64,000 bases of DNA from NCBI RefSeq assembly GCF_024505145.1, contig NZ_JANIAA010000001.1, positions 124,001-188,000 of the forward strand, written 5' to 3'. Below, piece after piece: positions 25,424 to 35,178 of the stretch. The position numbers and the translations under genes are program-made. Source of the DNA: Streptomyces rugosispiralis. Lineage in GTDB: Bacteria; Actinomycetota; Actinomycetes; Streptomycetales; Streptomycetaceae. The number at the start of each line of letters is the position of its first letter. Position 1 is the first letter of the stretch. The notes under the pieces were generated by a model, which was not told where the DNA came from, made no database searches, and worked only from the letters and a program-made list of their open reading frames with translations.

Positions 25424-26704
25424 ATGGTGACCGTGCTCGCCGAACAGGCACTCGCCGCCGCGCGAGCGGCTGATGAATCGGTCGCGGCCGGTGCCCCGCT
25501 CGGGCCCTTCCACGGTGTGCCGTTCACGGTCAAGGACGCGCTGGACGTCGAGGGTGTCGTGACCACGCGTGGTTCCGCGCTGTTCCGCGACCATGTCGCG
25601 GCGGCGGACGCGACCGTGGTGGCGCGGCTTCGGGCGGCCGGTGCGATTCCGCTGGCCAAGACGAACCTGCCCGAGTTCTCCTACTGGACCGAGACCGACA
25701 ACCTGCTCGTCGGCCGGTGCCGCAACCCCTGGGATGCCGAACGGACACCCGGCGGCTCCAGCGGCGGCGAGTCGGCCGCGATCGCCGCCGGGATGTCACC
25801 ACTCGGGCTGGGCAGCGATGTCGCCATCTCGGTGCGCGGCCCGGCGCATGACACGGGGATCGTCGCCCTGAAGGCCACCCGGGGCAGGATTCCGATCACC
25901 GGACACTGGCCGGACGTGCCCCGTCGTTACTGGCATGTCGGCCCGATGGCGCGCAGTGTGCGGGACATCGCGACGGCGTTGCGCATTCTGTCCGGGCCCG
26001 ACGGCGCGGATGGTGAGGTGCGGCATTCACCGCCCCACACCGACCCCCCGAAGGAGGTGACCGGGCTGCGCGTCGGCTGGCTGACGGAACCCGGATTCGG
26101 TCCGGTGGACCATGAGGTGGCGGCCACGGTCTCGGCCGCGGCCGACGCGCTGCGCGAAGCCGGCTGCACCGTGGAACCCGCTCCCCTGGAAACGCTGGAG
26201 ACGATCGACGCGATCGCGCTGGGCGCGGTCCTGCTGACCGCGGAGACGGTGCCGTACTTCCGGCGTGTGGCCGCCGGCCGCGAGTCCGAACTGCACACCG
26301 TCACGCAACGCACGATCAGCGCTCCGGAGGTGGCGCTGGCGGACTACGTCGCCGCGCAACAGCAAGTCGAGGCCCTCAGTGGGCTGTTCGCCGGATACTT
26401 CGAACGCTACGACGCGCTGCTGTGCCCCGTGTGTCCCGTACCGGCCCCGCCTCATGCGCGGCCGTCGTTCCGTGTCGGGGACCGGACGGTACCGGCGACC
26501 GGCATCATGCGCGCCACCGCGCCGTTCAACCTCACCGGCCTGCCCGCGCTGTCATTGCCGTTCGGGACCGGCGACGGCGACCTGCCGATCGGTGTCCAGC
26601 TCGTCTCCCGCTCGTTCGACGAGACGACCGTGCTGCGCCTGGGCGCGGCACTCGAGTCGGTCAGTCCCGTCCGCCACCGCTTCCCCGACCTCGCGCGGCA
26701 CTGA
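25424..26704 (+). CDS. Amidase-signature-family hydrolase, N-terminally truncated
   Basis: 426 residues are readable from ATG 25424, but the same frame upstream (25406-25423) spells NPRLNA, the usual sequence before this point in the family, showing that the normal first 40-60 residues were lost. The Lys of TVKDALD, the [10 protein letters not shown] nucleophile loop and the ISVR Ser of the Ser-cisSer-Lys triad are present, although [13 protein letters not shown] differs from the usual GSDIGGSIR. It may be inactive or poorly folded. The end (VLRLGAALE...FPDL) is normal. Confidence 0.7.
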   Translation: MVTVLAEQALAAARAADESVAAGAPLGPFHGVPFTVKDALDVEGVVTTRGSALFRDHVAAADATVVARLRAAGAIPLAKTNLPEFSYWTETDNLLVGRCRNPWDAERTPGGSSGGESAAIAAGMSPLGLGSDVAISVRGPAHDTGIVALKATRGRIPITGHWPDVPRRYWHVGPMARSVRDIATALRILSGPDGADGEVRHSPPHTDPPKEVTGLRVGWLTEPGFGPVDHEVAATVSAAADALREAGCTVEPAPLETLETIDAIALGAVLLTAETVPYFRRVAAGRESELHTVTQRTISAPEVALADYVAAQQQVEALSGLFAGYFERYDALLCPVCPVPAPPHARPSFRVGDRTVPATGIMRATAPFNLTGLPALSLPFGTGDGDLPIGVQLVSRSFDETTVLRLGAALESVSPVRHRFPDLARH

Positions 26705-26734
26705 TCCGTCGCATGCGCGCGGGCCTCGGCCCCA

Positions 26735-27280
26735 TCAGGTGACGTCGTCGTCGGCTGTCTCGCCCGTGGCCTCGTCGTGGCCCGGCTCGGTGCGCTCGAC
26801 GTGGTCGACACGCTCGACACGCTCGACGTGGTCGAGGTGGTCGATCGTCTGCTCGCTCCACGCCCGGATGGCCGCGGTCTGCTCGGGCGTGAGCGAGTCG
26901 AGGAAGTAGCGGCGGATGTTGCCCGCGTGCACGAGGATGGCGCTCTGCACGGCGCGGCGGCCCTTCGCGGTCAGCCCGATCCCGGTGCGGCGGCCGCCGG
27001 CCCCGCATCGGGTCCGCTCCACGAAACCCCGGTTCTCCATGCGCGTCAGCTGATGCGAGACGCGGCTCTTCTCCCAGTCGAGCGACTCGGAGAGCTCGCC
27101 GACGCGCATCTCGCGACCTGGCGCCCGCCACAGGGACACCAGCACGCTGAACTCAGCCTTCGAGATGCCGCAGTCGCGCTGCAGACCACGGTCGAGCTCC
27201 CGGGTGAGCAGGCGCTGAGCGCGCACATGAGTGTCCCAGAACTCCCACTCCTCGGGCTCCAGCGTATGGGTCTCCACCAT
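26735..27280 (-). CDS. MarR-family regulator
   Basis: 181 residues from ATG 27280 (MVETHTLEPEEWEFWDTHVR); a start at 27301 is possible. The winged helix is GISKAEFSVLVSLWRAPG, then LSESLDWEKSRVSHQLTRME and the wing GRRTGIGLTAKGRR. The C-terminus is an unusual low-complexity tail (HLDHVERVERVDHVERTEPG) encoded by repeated GCTCGAC units around 26794-26840, likely replication slippage. Divergent from the amidohydrolase gene; two inverted copies of a 16-base palindrome between them are its probable operators. Confidence 0.9.
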   Translation of the reverse strand: MVETHTLEPEEWEFWDTHVRAQRLLTRELDRGLQRDCGISKAEFSVLVSLWRAPGREMRVGELSESLDWEKSRVSHQLTRMENRGFVERTRCGAGGRRTGIGLTAKGRRAVQSAILVHAGNIRRYFLDSLTPEQTAAIRAWSEQTIDHLDHVERVERVDHVERTEPGHDEATGETADDDVT

Positions 27281-27304
27281 GGCCGGAATCATACCGGGCA
27301 AGCC

Positions 27305-27349
27305 AGTTGACGCATCAACTCGGCGCTTCCTAGAGTTGATGCGTCAACT
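27305..27349 (+). promoter_or_regulatory. Twin MarR operators in the amidohydrolase promoter
   Basis: AGTTGACGCATCAACT (27305-27320) and its exact reverse complement AGTTGATGCGTCAACT (27334-27349) lie 13 bases apart. TTGACG (27307-27312) and TAGAGT (27331-27336), 18 bases apart, could be the promoter, so one site covers the -35 and the other the start of transcription. Confidence 0.75.
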
Positions 27350-27360
27350 CCAGGAAGGAC

Positions 27361-28668
27361 ATGATGAGGAAACTGTTGCGGGGCGGCATGGTGGTCAGCA
27401 TGGACCCGGCCGTCGGCGATCTCGGGCAGGGCGATGTGCTCATCGAGGACGGCCGGATCGCGGCGGTCGCCACCACCCTCGACGCGGCCGGCACCGCCGA
27501 CGCCGAGGTCGTGGACGCCACCGGCAAGATCGTGATGCCCGGCTTCGTGGACACCCACCGGCACACCTGGCAGACCGCGTTCCGCGGCATCGGCGCGGAC
27601 TGGACGTTCGACCAGTACGGCGTCGCCATGCACGGCACGCTCCGGCCGCACTACCAGCCGGAGGACGTGTACCTGGGCAACCTGCTCGGCCGGATCGAGG
27701 CGCTCGCCTCGGGCGTGACGACCATGCTCGACTGGTTCCACTGCTCCGACCGCCCGGAGAACGCCGACGCCGCGCTCCAGGCGCTGCGCGAGGCACCCGG
27801 TCACTCGGTGTTCTGCTACTGCGCGGGCATGGCCGGTGAGCCGGACATCGCACCCGAGATCACCCGCGTACGGTCCCAACTGCCCGACGACGGCATGGTG
27901 CTGGGCCTGCGCGGACCGCAACTGACCACCATGGACACCACCGCAGCCGATGTCGCGCTGGCACGGGAGCTCGGGCTGCGGGTGAGCGTGCACGTGCACG
28001 GCGCCACCGGCTGGCCGAGTGGCCACCGCCCGATCGCCGAGATGCGCGACCGCGGGCTGCTGGACGACCGCACGACCTTCGTGCACGGCAACGGCATCTC
28101 CGACGACCAGGTGGCGATGATGGCCGATGCGGGCTGCTCGGTGACGGTCAGCCCGGACGTCGAGCTGAAGATGGGCTTCGGCTGGCCCGAGACCGGCCGC
28201 ATGCTGGCCGCCGGAATCCGCCCGTCCCTGTCGATCGACGACTGCCCGTCCGCCGGTGGCGACATGTTCTCGACCATGCGCACGGCGTTCGCCGTGCAGC
28301 GCGGTCTGGACGGCGGTCTCACGGCACGGGACTTCGTCGAGTTCGCCACGGTGGACGGCGCCCGAACGTGCGGACTCGACGCCCGAACCGGCAGCATCAC
28401 CGTGGGCAAGGACGCCGACCTGATCCTGCTCAACGCCGAGGACCCCTCGGTCTTCCCGGTCGGCAACCCCGTCGGCACGATCGTCGCCGCCGGCCACCCC
28501 GGCCTGGTGGACAGCGTCTTCGTCGCCGGCCGGGCGGTCAAGCGGGACGGCCGGCTGCTCGGTGTGGACCTGCCGGCGCTGCGCGCCCGGCTGCTGGAGT
28601 CCCGCGAACGGATCGCCACGGCCGCCGGCATCGCGGTCGACGGATCGTGGACGCCCCCGGCACGATGA
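27361..28668 (+). CDS. Amidohydrolase-superfamily hydrolase/deaminase
   Basis: 435 residues with AGGAAGGAC before tandem ATG codons. The metal-dependent TIM barrel shows VDTHRHTWQ (HxH metal pair, with Arg between), HVHGATG, TFVHGNGIS and the catalytic Asp in SLSIDDCPS. The small beta-sandwich is split between the N-terminus (LLRGGMVVSMDP) and C-terminus (GSITVGKDADLILLN), as in the TRZ/ATZ, guanine and cytosine deaminase branch. Controlled by the divergent MarR gene. The substrate is probably a heterocyclic amine or amide, not identifiable here. Confidence 0.87.
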   Translation: MMRKLLRGGMVVSMDPAVGDLGQGDVLIEDGRIAAVATTLDAAGTADAEVVDATGKIVMPGFVDTHRHTWQTAFRGIGADWTFDQYGVAMHGTLRPHYQPEDVYLGNLLGRIEALASGVTTMLDWFHCSDRPENADAALQALREAPGHSVFCYCAGMAGEPDIAPEITRVRSQLPDDGMVLGLRGPQLTTMDTTAADVALARELGLRVSVHVHGATGWPSGHRPIAEMRDRGLLDDRTTFVHGNGISDDQVAMMADAGCSVTVSPDVELKMGFGWPETGRMLAAGIRPSLSIDDCPSAGGDMFSTMRTAFAVQRGLDGGLTARDFVEFATVDGARTCGLDARTGSITVGKDADLILLNAEDPSVFPVGNPVGTIVAAGHPGLVDSVFVAGRAVKRDGRLLGVDLPALRARLLESRERIATAAGIAVDGSWTPPAR

Positions 28669-28771
28669 GCACGACCGGGCCGACCCCGCTCGCCGGCTTG
28701 GGCTCAGGTCTGTTGGATTCTGATCGTTGCTCTACCTGTCCGACGTTCATCCATCAACGGAAGCGGGACAT

Positions 28772-31698
28772 ATGAGCTCAGGAATACGGCGCCGCAGCGT
28801 TCTGTCCGCGGCCGCCCTGGGAAGCGCGGCCGGTTCGCTCGGTCTCTCCGCTCCGGCGTCGGCACAGCCGGTGTCCGGCGCCGAAGCGCCGGCGGCCGCG
28901 CTGCCCGCCGAGGACGGGTACGACCTGTGGCTACGGTACCGGCAGGTGGAGGACTCCGGTCAGCTCAAGCGGTACCGGGACGCCGTGGGGACGTTGGTCT
29001 GGCAGGGCGGCGGCCCGCTGCAGCGGTCGGCGGTGGACGAGTTGGTCCGTGGGCTCGGCGGGCTGCTCGGTACCCGGGTGAGGCCACGTACCAACGCCCC
29101 GCGCACGCGGCGCTCGTGGTGGGCACCCCGGCGAGTTCCGCCCTGGTCCGGGGGCTCGTCCCCGCGGCCGACCTGGCCGAACTGGGCGAGGAGGGCTATG
29201 TCGTCCGCCAGGTCACCCGGCGCGGCAGGGACTTCACCGTGGTGGCGGCCCACGCGGACCGGGGTGTGCTCTACGGAGCGTTCCACCTGCTGCGGCTCGT
29301 ACAGACCCGGCGGCCGCTGGACCACGTCGACCTCACGGAGCGTCCGGCCGCCCGGCTGCGCATGGCCGACCACTGGGACAACGACGACGGTTCGATCGAG
29401 CGCGGCTATGCGGGCCGGTCCTTCTTCGACTGGGAGAAGCTGCCGCGACTCGACGACCGGTATACGGACTACGCACGTGTCCTGGCCTCGCTCGGCATCA
29501 ACGGCGCCGTGATCAACAATGTCAACACGCCGGCGGACTACCTCGCCGAGCCGTTCCTGACCAAGCTGGCCGCGCTGGCCGGTGTGCTGCGCCGGTACGG
29601 CGTGGCGCTGTACGTCACGGCGAACTTCGCCGCCCCCATCGACCTGGGCGGGCTGGACACCGCCGACCCCTTCGACCCGGGGGTGCGCGCATGGTGGACG
29701 AGGAAGGCCGAGGAGATCTACGGCAGGATCGAGGATTTCGGCGGCTTCCTGGTGAAGGCCAACTCCGAGGGCCGCCCGGGGCCGTTGGACTACGGCCGCA
29801 CCCACGCCGACGGGGCCAATCTGCTGGCGGGCGCGCTGAGACCGTACGGCGGGGTCGTGATGTGGCGGGCCTTCGTACACGACACCGACGCGAAGTGGGA
29901 CCGGCAGGCGTACCTGGACTTCACACCGCTGGACGGGAAGTTCGCGGACAACGCCGTTGTGCAGATCAAGAACGGGCCGATCGACTTCCAGGTCCGCGAG
30001 CCCGCCCACCCCCTCTTCGGCTCGCTGCCGAGCACCAACTCGATGATCGAGCTCCAGGTGACGCAGGAGTACACCGGGCACGCCACCCATCTGTGCTATC
30101 TGGTGCCGCAGTGGAAGGAGGTCCTGGACTTCGACACGCTCAAGGCGGGCGAGGGCAGCACCGTGGCCCGTGTCGTGACCGGCCGGGTGCACTCCTACGC
30201 GCACTCCGGGTTCGCGGGGGTGATGAACTTCGGCGATGCCAGGAACTGGACCGGCTCACACCTGGCCGCCGCCAACACCCACGGCTACGGACGGCTCTCC
30301 TGGAACCCGGACCTGTCCGCGTCGGACCTGGCCACCGAGTGGACCCGGATGACCTTCGGCAACGACCCCCACGTCGTCAAGACCGTCTCCGCCCTGCTCC
30401 TGGACTCCTGGCACACCTACGAGGACTACACCTCGCCGCTGGGCACGGGATACCTCACCCATCCGCCGGACGGCTCGGTGACCGGGCACTTCGACCCGAG
30501 CCCGACGACGACCACCCAGTTCCACAAGTCGGACCGCGCGGGCATCGGCTACGACCGCACCGCCGCCACCGGCGACGGCTACACCGAGCTGTACGCGCCG
30601 AGGACACGGGACGCCTACGAGTCGCTGGAGGACTGCCCCGAGGAACTGCTCCTCTTCCTCCACCATGTCCCGTACACCCACCGGCTGGACAGCGGAAGGA
30701 CCGTGATCCAGCACATCTACGACACCCACTTCTCCGGCGCGGAGCGGGTGGCGGAGATGCGCACGGCCTGGGAGGGGCTGCGCCGCCGGGTCGACCACCG
30801 GCGGTTCGCCGAGGTGCGCCGCCAGTTCGGGGAGCAGCTCACCGAGGCCGCCAAGTGGCGGGACACCCTGGTCGCCTACTGGTTCGACCTGAGCCGGATC
30901 CGCGACGAGCGCCGCGACTGGCTCCAGGCGATCGTCGCCCCGGCCGACACGGCGCTGCTGGGCGGGGAGCGCAACGAACTTCCGGTGCAGGTGGTCAACG
31001 CCACGGGCGCCGGGCTGCGCACGGTGACCACGCTGGCTGTCCCCGAGGGCTGGCGGTCCGAGGAGGCGACCGCCTACGTGGCCTCGCGGGAGGGCGAGAC
31101 GGTGAGGATGACCGTGGTGCCACCGCCGGCACCGGCGCTCGCCACCCTGCACGCGCGCCCGAGGTCGGGCGCGGTGCCGGTGCTCGACTCCTCGCTGCGC
31201 AGCCTGGCCAAGACCGTCGTCGTGCCACCCGCCGCGCGGTGCGTCCACGCGCTGGACGCCGGGCCCGCCTCGGCGCCGGTGCTGAAGGACTACACCCGGC
31301 TGTCACCGGCCAGTGGCTGGCACGAGGGCGCCGGGTTCGGCTGGGTCGGCGACACGCCCGACGCCACGGACACCGGACTGTTCGATGTCGTCCGCCGGGA
31401 CTACGTACGCGACAGCGCCCCGGCCGTGCTGCGGCTGAGGCTGCCGGCCGGACGCTGCACCGCGCATCTGCTCACCGGCGACCCCAACACCTTCAACAGG
31501 TCGCTGATCGTCCGGGTGGACGGGGTCGAGAGGGCCCGGAGCGAGCGGCTCGACGGCCGGGAGTTCACCTGGCTCCGGATCCCGCTGGACGGCGGATCCT
31601 CCGGACGCGAGGTGGATCTGGAGCTGTCCTCGAAGGAGGACGAGACCTGGCATCTCAGCGCCTGCGTGGTACTGGCCGACGGCCAGGAGCGGCTCTAG
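28772..31698 (+). CDS. Secreted GH67 alpha-glucuronidase with a one-base frameshift
   Basis: ATG 28772 starts a Tat signal peptide (IRRRSVLSAAALGSAAGSLG) and the N-terminal non-catalytic domain. Near 29080 the frame changes (LGTRV / EATYQRPAHAAL), most simply by loss of one base. The second frame then runs to 31698. Catalytic features of GH67 follow: Glu in FLVKANSEGRPGP (acid), Asp in IKNGPIDFQVREP and Glu in ELQVTQEYTG (bases). The total, about 975 residues, exceeds the usual 680-720 because of a C-terminal beta-sandwich extension of about 230 residues. It would release 4-O-methylglucuronic acid from xylan fragments if the frameshift is an error. Confidence 0.85.
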
Positions 31699-31707
31699 CC
31701 GCGACCG

Positions 31708-31749
31708 CTCGCCGGGGGCCCGTCGGCTCGCCGACGGGCCCCCGGCGAG
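31708..31749 (+). terminator. Perfect 20-base-pair terminator hairpin
   Basis: Bases 31708-31727 pair perfectly with 31730-31749, leaving a two-base TC loop (minimal geometry; the inner pairs probably open). It starts nine bases after the alpha-glucuronidase stop codon and faces the convergent GNAT gene, so it probably ends both transcripts. Confidence 0.85.
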
Positions 31750-31783
31750 TGTTGGAGGACCGACCTCGTGGGAGCCGCTGGTT

Positions 31784-32179
31784 TCACAGAGCGATCAGTC
31801 CCGCCTTCGTCTGCTTGAACCCGCAGGAGTCGAAGTAGAAGGACTCCAGTTCGTCGTCGAAGTCAACGTGCAACCATTCGCAATCAGCGGCGCGGGCGCC
31901 TTCCACCGCCGCCGCGACGAGCGCCGTGCCGATACCTCTCCCCCGGTCCCCGCGGGCCACGACGGTGTCGAGGATGAAGGCATGGACGCCGCCGTCCCAA
32001 GCGACGTTGACAAATCCGACGAGGCGGTCTCCCTCGCGTGCGCAGACCCAGCCCAGACTGTGCCGGCGCAGTTGCGTGAGCCAGTCGACGTTCAGAACGG
32101 GACGGTCGAAACCCTCGGCGTGCAAGGCTTCAATGGCCGCACTGTCGACATCGCCTCGCCACTCATACGTGATCGTCAT
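31784..32179 (-). CDS. GNAT-family N-acetyltransferase
   Basis: 131 residues. The acetyl-CoA-binding motif A is VVARGDRGRGIGTALVAAAV (R-G-x-G-x-G type), preceded by VGFVNVAWDGGVHAFILDTV and followed by LHVDFDDELESFYFDSCGFK. A single small GNAT domain with no other fusion; the substrate cannot be named. It is transcribed alone, convergent with the glucuronidase. Confidence 0.85.
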   Translation of the reverse strand: MTITYEWRGDVDSAAIEALHAEGFDRPVLNVDWLTQLRRHSLGWVCAREGDRLVGFVNVAWDGGVHAFILDTVVARGDRGRGIGTALVAAAVEGARAADCEWLHVDFDDELESFYFDSCGFKQTKAGLIAL

Positions 32180-32296
32180 GGCCCGATCGTAGCCACCCGC
32201 GCGGGCGCAGGGGTTCCGGGCGATTCAGGCGCGGTGCGCGCCCCGTGGGAATGGTTCCGTCCTGGCTCTTGACGGTGGGTGAGGCTCACGCCAGAG

Positions 32297-32331
32297 TTCA
32301 TTAATGCGCATTACTAATGCGCATTAATGAA
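32297..32331. promoter_or_regulatory. 35-base perfect palindrome (LacI-type operator)
   Basis: TTCATTAATGCGCATTA (32297-32313) and its exact reverse complement (32315-32331) flank a single central C. Each arm itself contains the smaller palindrome TAATGCGCATTA. It overlaps an in-frame ATG, so translation of the lacI gene must start downstream. It is the likely autoregulatory and operon operator. Confidence 0.75.
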
Positions 32332-32355
32332 TCGGTGAGCGAGGGGACGTCAGGG

Positions 32356-33462
32356 GTGGATCAGCCGAAGAAGCGGGCGAAACCGGGACGGAATCCGGCG
32401 CCCGCGGGCCGTACGTCACGGCCGCGGCAGGCCGAGGTGGCCGGGCTCGCCGGAGTGTCCCAGGCGACGGTGTCGCTGGTCCTGTCGGCGCGCGGCGACG
32501 GCAGAGCCGCCGCGATCTCCGAGGAGACGCGGCAGCGCGTCCTCGACGCGGCGCGCAGCCTCGGCTACGTACCGGACCCGGCGGCCCGGCGGCTGGCGGC
32601 GGCCAGCAACAACCTGCTGGGCGTCTTCAGCTTCACCGCCACCTTCCCGACCGACGTCCAGCACTCGTACTACCCGTTCCTGGTGGGCGTGGAGCAGGAG
32701 GCGGCCGCCCGGGGCTACGACCTGGTGCTGTTCACGGGTTCGAGCACCGGTGGCGCGGGCGCCACCGGACCGGACGCGCTGAGCCGGGTCCGGCTGGCCG
32801 ACGGGTGCCTCTTCCTCGGCCGGCACGTACCGCTGGCCGAACTGAAGCGGCTCGTCGCCGACGGGTTTCCGGTGGTGCATCTGGGCCGCCGCGAGGAGCT
32901 GGAGGGGCTGGCCTGGGTCGGTGCCGACTATGTCAGCGCCAGCCGTGAAGTCGTCGGCCATCTGGCCGAGTTGGGGCACCGGCGGATCGTGCTCGTACGG
33001 GAGGACGACGACGCGCCCCCGTCCACGGACCGCCAGCAGGGCTTCCTGGACGGCCTGGCGGCGGCGGGCATCGCGGGCGGCCCCGGCGCGGTGCTGCGCT
33101 GCGCCGATCCGGCGCGTGAGCTGACCGCGCCGCGGGTGCGGGCCCTGGTCGCGGACGGGGTGACCGCGTTCGTGGCCGAGGAGACCGACACGGGGGCGGC
33201 GTGGCGGGCGCTGAACGCCGCCGTCCGGGAGGCCGGGCTCAGCTGCCCGGGCGATGTCTCGCTGGGGCTGCTCGGGAGCCCGCCCGCCGACCTCGCCGCC
33301 CGGCCCGTGCCGATGGGGTTCGACATCCCCCGGCACCGGCTCGGCGCCGCGGCCGTCCGGCTGCTCGCCGCGCTCGTGTCCGGCGAGGAGGCACACGAGC
33401 CGTTGGTGGCCTGCGAGTTCCGTGCGGGCGAGACGGCGGGCCCGCCCGTCCCACCCCCGTAG
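32356..33462 (+). CDS. LacI-family regulator
   Basis: I choose GTG 32356 (MDQPKKRAKPGRNPAPAGRT) because GAGGGG lies nine bases upstream and earlier starts fall in the operator. After a basic N-terminal tail, the HTH reads QAEVAGLAGVSQATVSLVLS and the hinge RLAAASNNLLGVFSF. The periplasmic-binding-like domain includes HLGRREELEGLAWVGADYVS and ELGHRRIVLVRED. The first gene of, or immediately upstream of, a collinear group (FAD oxidoreductase, hydantoinase-like, HExxH protein, transporter, secreted propeller), which it most likely represses. Confidence 0.85.
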   Translation: MDQPKKRAKPGRNPAPAGRTSRPRQAEVAGLAGVSQATVSLVLSARGDGRAAAISEETRQRVLDAARSLGYVPDPAARRLAAASNNLLGVFSFTATFPTDVQHSYYPFLVGVEQEAAARGYDLVLFTGSSTGGAGATGPDALSRVRLADGCLFLGRHVPLAELKRLVADGFPVVHLGRREELEGLAWVGADYVSASREVVGHLAELGHRRIVLVREDDDAPPSTDRQQGFLDGLAAAGIAGGPGAVLRCADPARELTAPRVRALVADGVTAFVAEETDTGAAWRALNAAVREAGLSCPGDVSLGLLGSPPADLAARPVPMGFDIPRHRLGAAAVRLLAALVSGEEAHEPLVACEFRAGETAGPPVPPP

Positions 33463-33526
33463 CGGCCGACTCCGGAGCAACTCCGTTTCGGCGGAACGAA
33501 GTTCAGTCACGAACACGAGGAGCACG

Positions 33527-35125
33527 GTGATACCCCAGCCAGACATCCTGATCGTCGGTGGCGGCCTCGGTGGCGTCGCCGCCGCGCTCGCCGCCTGCCG
33601 AGCGGGCCGGCGCGTGGTGATGACCGAGGAGACCGACTGGATCGGCGGGCAGTTGACGGCGCAGGCCGTGCCGCCGGACGAGCACCCATGGGTGGAGCGG
33701 TTCGGCACGACGGCGACGTATCGGGCCCTGCGCGAGGGCATCCGGGCCTACTACCGGCAGTGGTATCCGCTGCGGGGCGAGGCACTCGGGCTCACCGAGC
33801 TCAACCCGGGCGCCGGGCGCGTCAGCAAACTGTGCCACGAGCCGCGCGTCGCGCTCGCCGTCCTGGAGGCGATGCTCGCGCCCCACCGGGCCTCCGGGCT
33901 GCTGACCGTCCTGACCGAGCACCGGGCCGTCTCCGCCGAGCACGACAACGATGCCATCACGGCCGTCACGGTACGGGACCTGCGCACCGGCACCCTGCGC
34001 ACCGTCTCCGCCACCTACGTCATCGACGCCACCGAGACCGGTGAGCTGCTCGAGCCGGCCGGAGTGGAGCACGCTTGCGGGGCCGAGTCGCACGCCGAGT
34101 TCGGGGAGCCGCACGCCCCCGCCCAGGCCCAGCCCGGCAACCAGCAGGGCATCACGGTGTGTTTCGCGCTCTCCCACCACGAGGGCGAGGACCACACGAT
34201 CGACCGGCCCGAGAGCTATGACTTCTGGCGCGCCTACCGCCCCGAATTCTGGCCGGGGCCGCTGCTCGGGTTCGAGGCCCCCGACCCGCGCACCCTGGAG
34301 TCCGTCCCGCGCACCTTCGTGCCCAACCCCGAGCTGGATCCGCTGGCTGTCAGCGCGGACCAGAGCGCGGACGCCGGGGACAAGGAGCTGTGGGGCTTCC
34401 GCCGGATCCTGGCCCGCAAGCTGCACCGGCCCGGGGCCTTCGACTCGGACCTCACCCTGGTCAACTGGCCCCTGAACGACTACTGGCTGAAGCCCTTCAT
34501 CGGCCAGGAGGCCGAAGCGCTGGGCGAGGCACGGCAGTTGTCGCTGTCGGTCCTGTACTGGCTGCAGACCGAGGCACCGCGCCCGGACGGCGGCACCGGG
34601 TTCCCGGGGTTGCGCATCCGGCCCGATGTGACGGGCACGGCGGACGGCCTCGCCAAGGCGGCCTATGTGCGCGAGTCGCGGCGTATCAAGGCGGTGACGA
34701 CCGTCGTCGAGCAGGACGTCGCCATCGACGTCGTGGGGCCGTACGGCACCAAGCACTACCGGGACTCGGTCGGCGTCGGGGGCTACCGCATCGATCTGCA
34801 CCCCTCGACCGGCGGCGACACCTACATCGACATCGGCTCGGTGCCGTTCGAGATCCCGCTGGGCGCGATGGTCCCGCGCCGGGTGCGGAACCTGCTGCCC
34901 GCCGCCAAGAACATCGGCACCACGCACATCACCAACGGCTGCTACCGCCTGCACCCCGTGGAGTGGAACGTCGGCGAGGTCGCGGGCGCGCTCGCCGCGC
35001 ACTGCCTGGCCGAGGGCGTGGAACCGCATCAGGTGCAGGCGGACGGCAAGCGGTTCGAGGAGTTCGCGCGGGTGCTGGACCGGGCGGGTGTGCAACGGAG
35101 CTGGCCCGACGTCCGCGGCTACTGA
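33527..35125 (+). CDS. FAD-dependent oxidoreductase
   Basis: 532 residues from GTG 33527 with GAGGAG upstream. The N-terminus is an FAD Rossmann fold (DILIVGGGLGGVAAALAACR), followed by ETDWIGGQLTAQ, typical of the FAD_oxidored family found with carbohydrate or small-molecule catabolism genes. The middle contains SATYVIDATETGELLEPAGV and the C-terminus CYRLHPVEWNVGEVAGALAA. Probably cytosolic, since no signal peptide is visible. Second in the LacI-associated group; the substrate is unknown. Confidence 0.82.
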   Translation: MIPQPDILIVGGGLGGVAAALAACRAGRRVVMTEETDWIGGQLTAQAVPPDEHPWVERFGTTATYRALREGIRAYYRQWYPLRGEALGLTELNPGAGRVSKLCHEPRVALAVLEAMLAPHRASGLLTVLTEHRAVSAEHDNDAITAVTVRDLRTGTLRTVSATYVIDATETGELLEPAGVEHACGAESHAEFGEPHAPAQAQPGNQQGITVCFALSHHEGEDHTIDRPESYDFWRAYRPEFWPGPLLGFEAPDPRTLESVPRTFVPNPELDPLAVSADQSADAGDKELWGFRRILARKLHRPGAFDSDLTLVNWPLNDYWLKPFIGQEAEALGEARQLSLSVLYWLQTEAPRPDGGTGFPGLRIRPDVTGTADGLAKAAYVRESRRIKAVTTVVEQDVAIDVVGPYGTKHYRDSVGVGGYRIDLHPSTGGDTYIDIGSVPFEIPLGAMVPRRVRNLLPAAKNIGTTHITNGCYRLHPVEWNVGEVAGALAAHCLAEGVEPHQVQADGKRFEEFARVLDRAGVQRSWPDVRGY

Positions 35126-35178
35126 CCGCCTCCCCCTTCGACAACGTACGCACGTCAACGCACAAGGAGGTGCCTGAC

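Noticed and set aside
27289..28497. 402-codon minus-strand ORF
   Set aside because: Antisense to the amidohydrolase, whose metal motifs are intact; no ribosome site or family for the ORF.
33503..35158. 551-codon minus-strand ORF
   Set aside because: Antisense to the FAD oxidoreductase, repetitive Gly/Val/Arg-rich composition typical of reversed GC-rich coding sequence.
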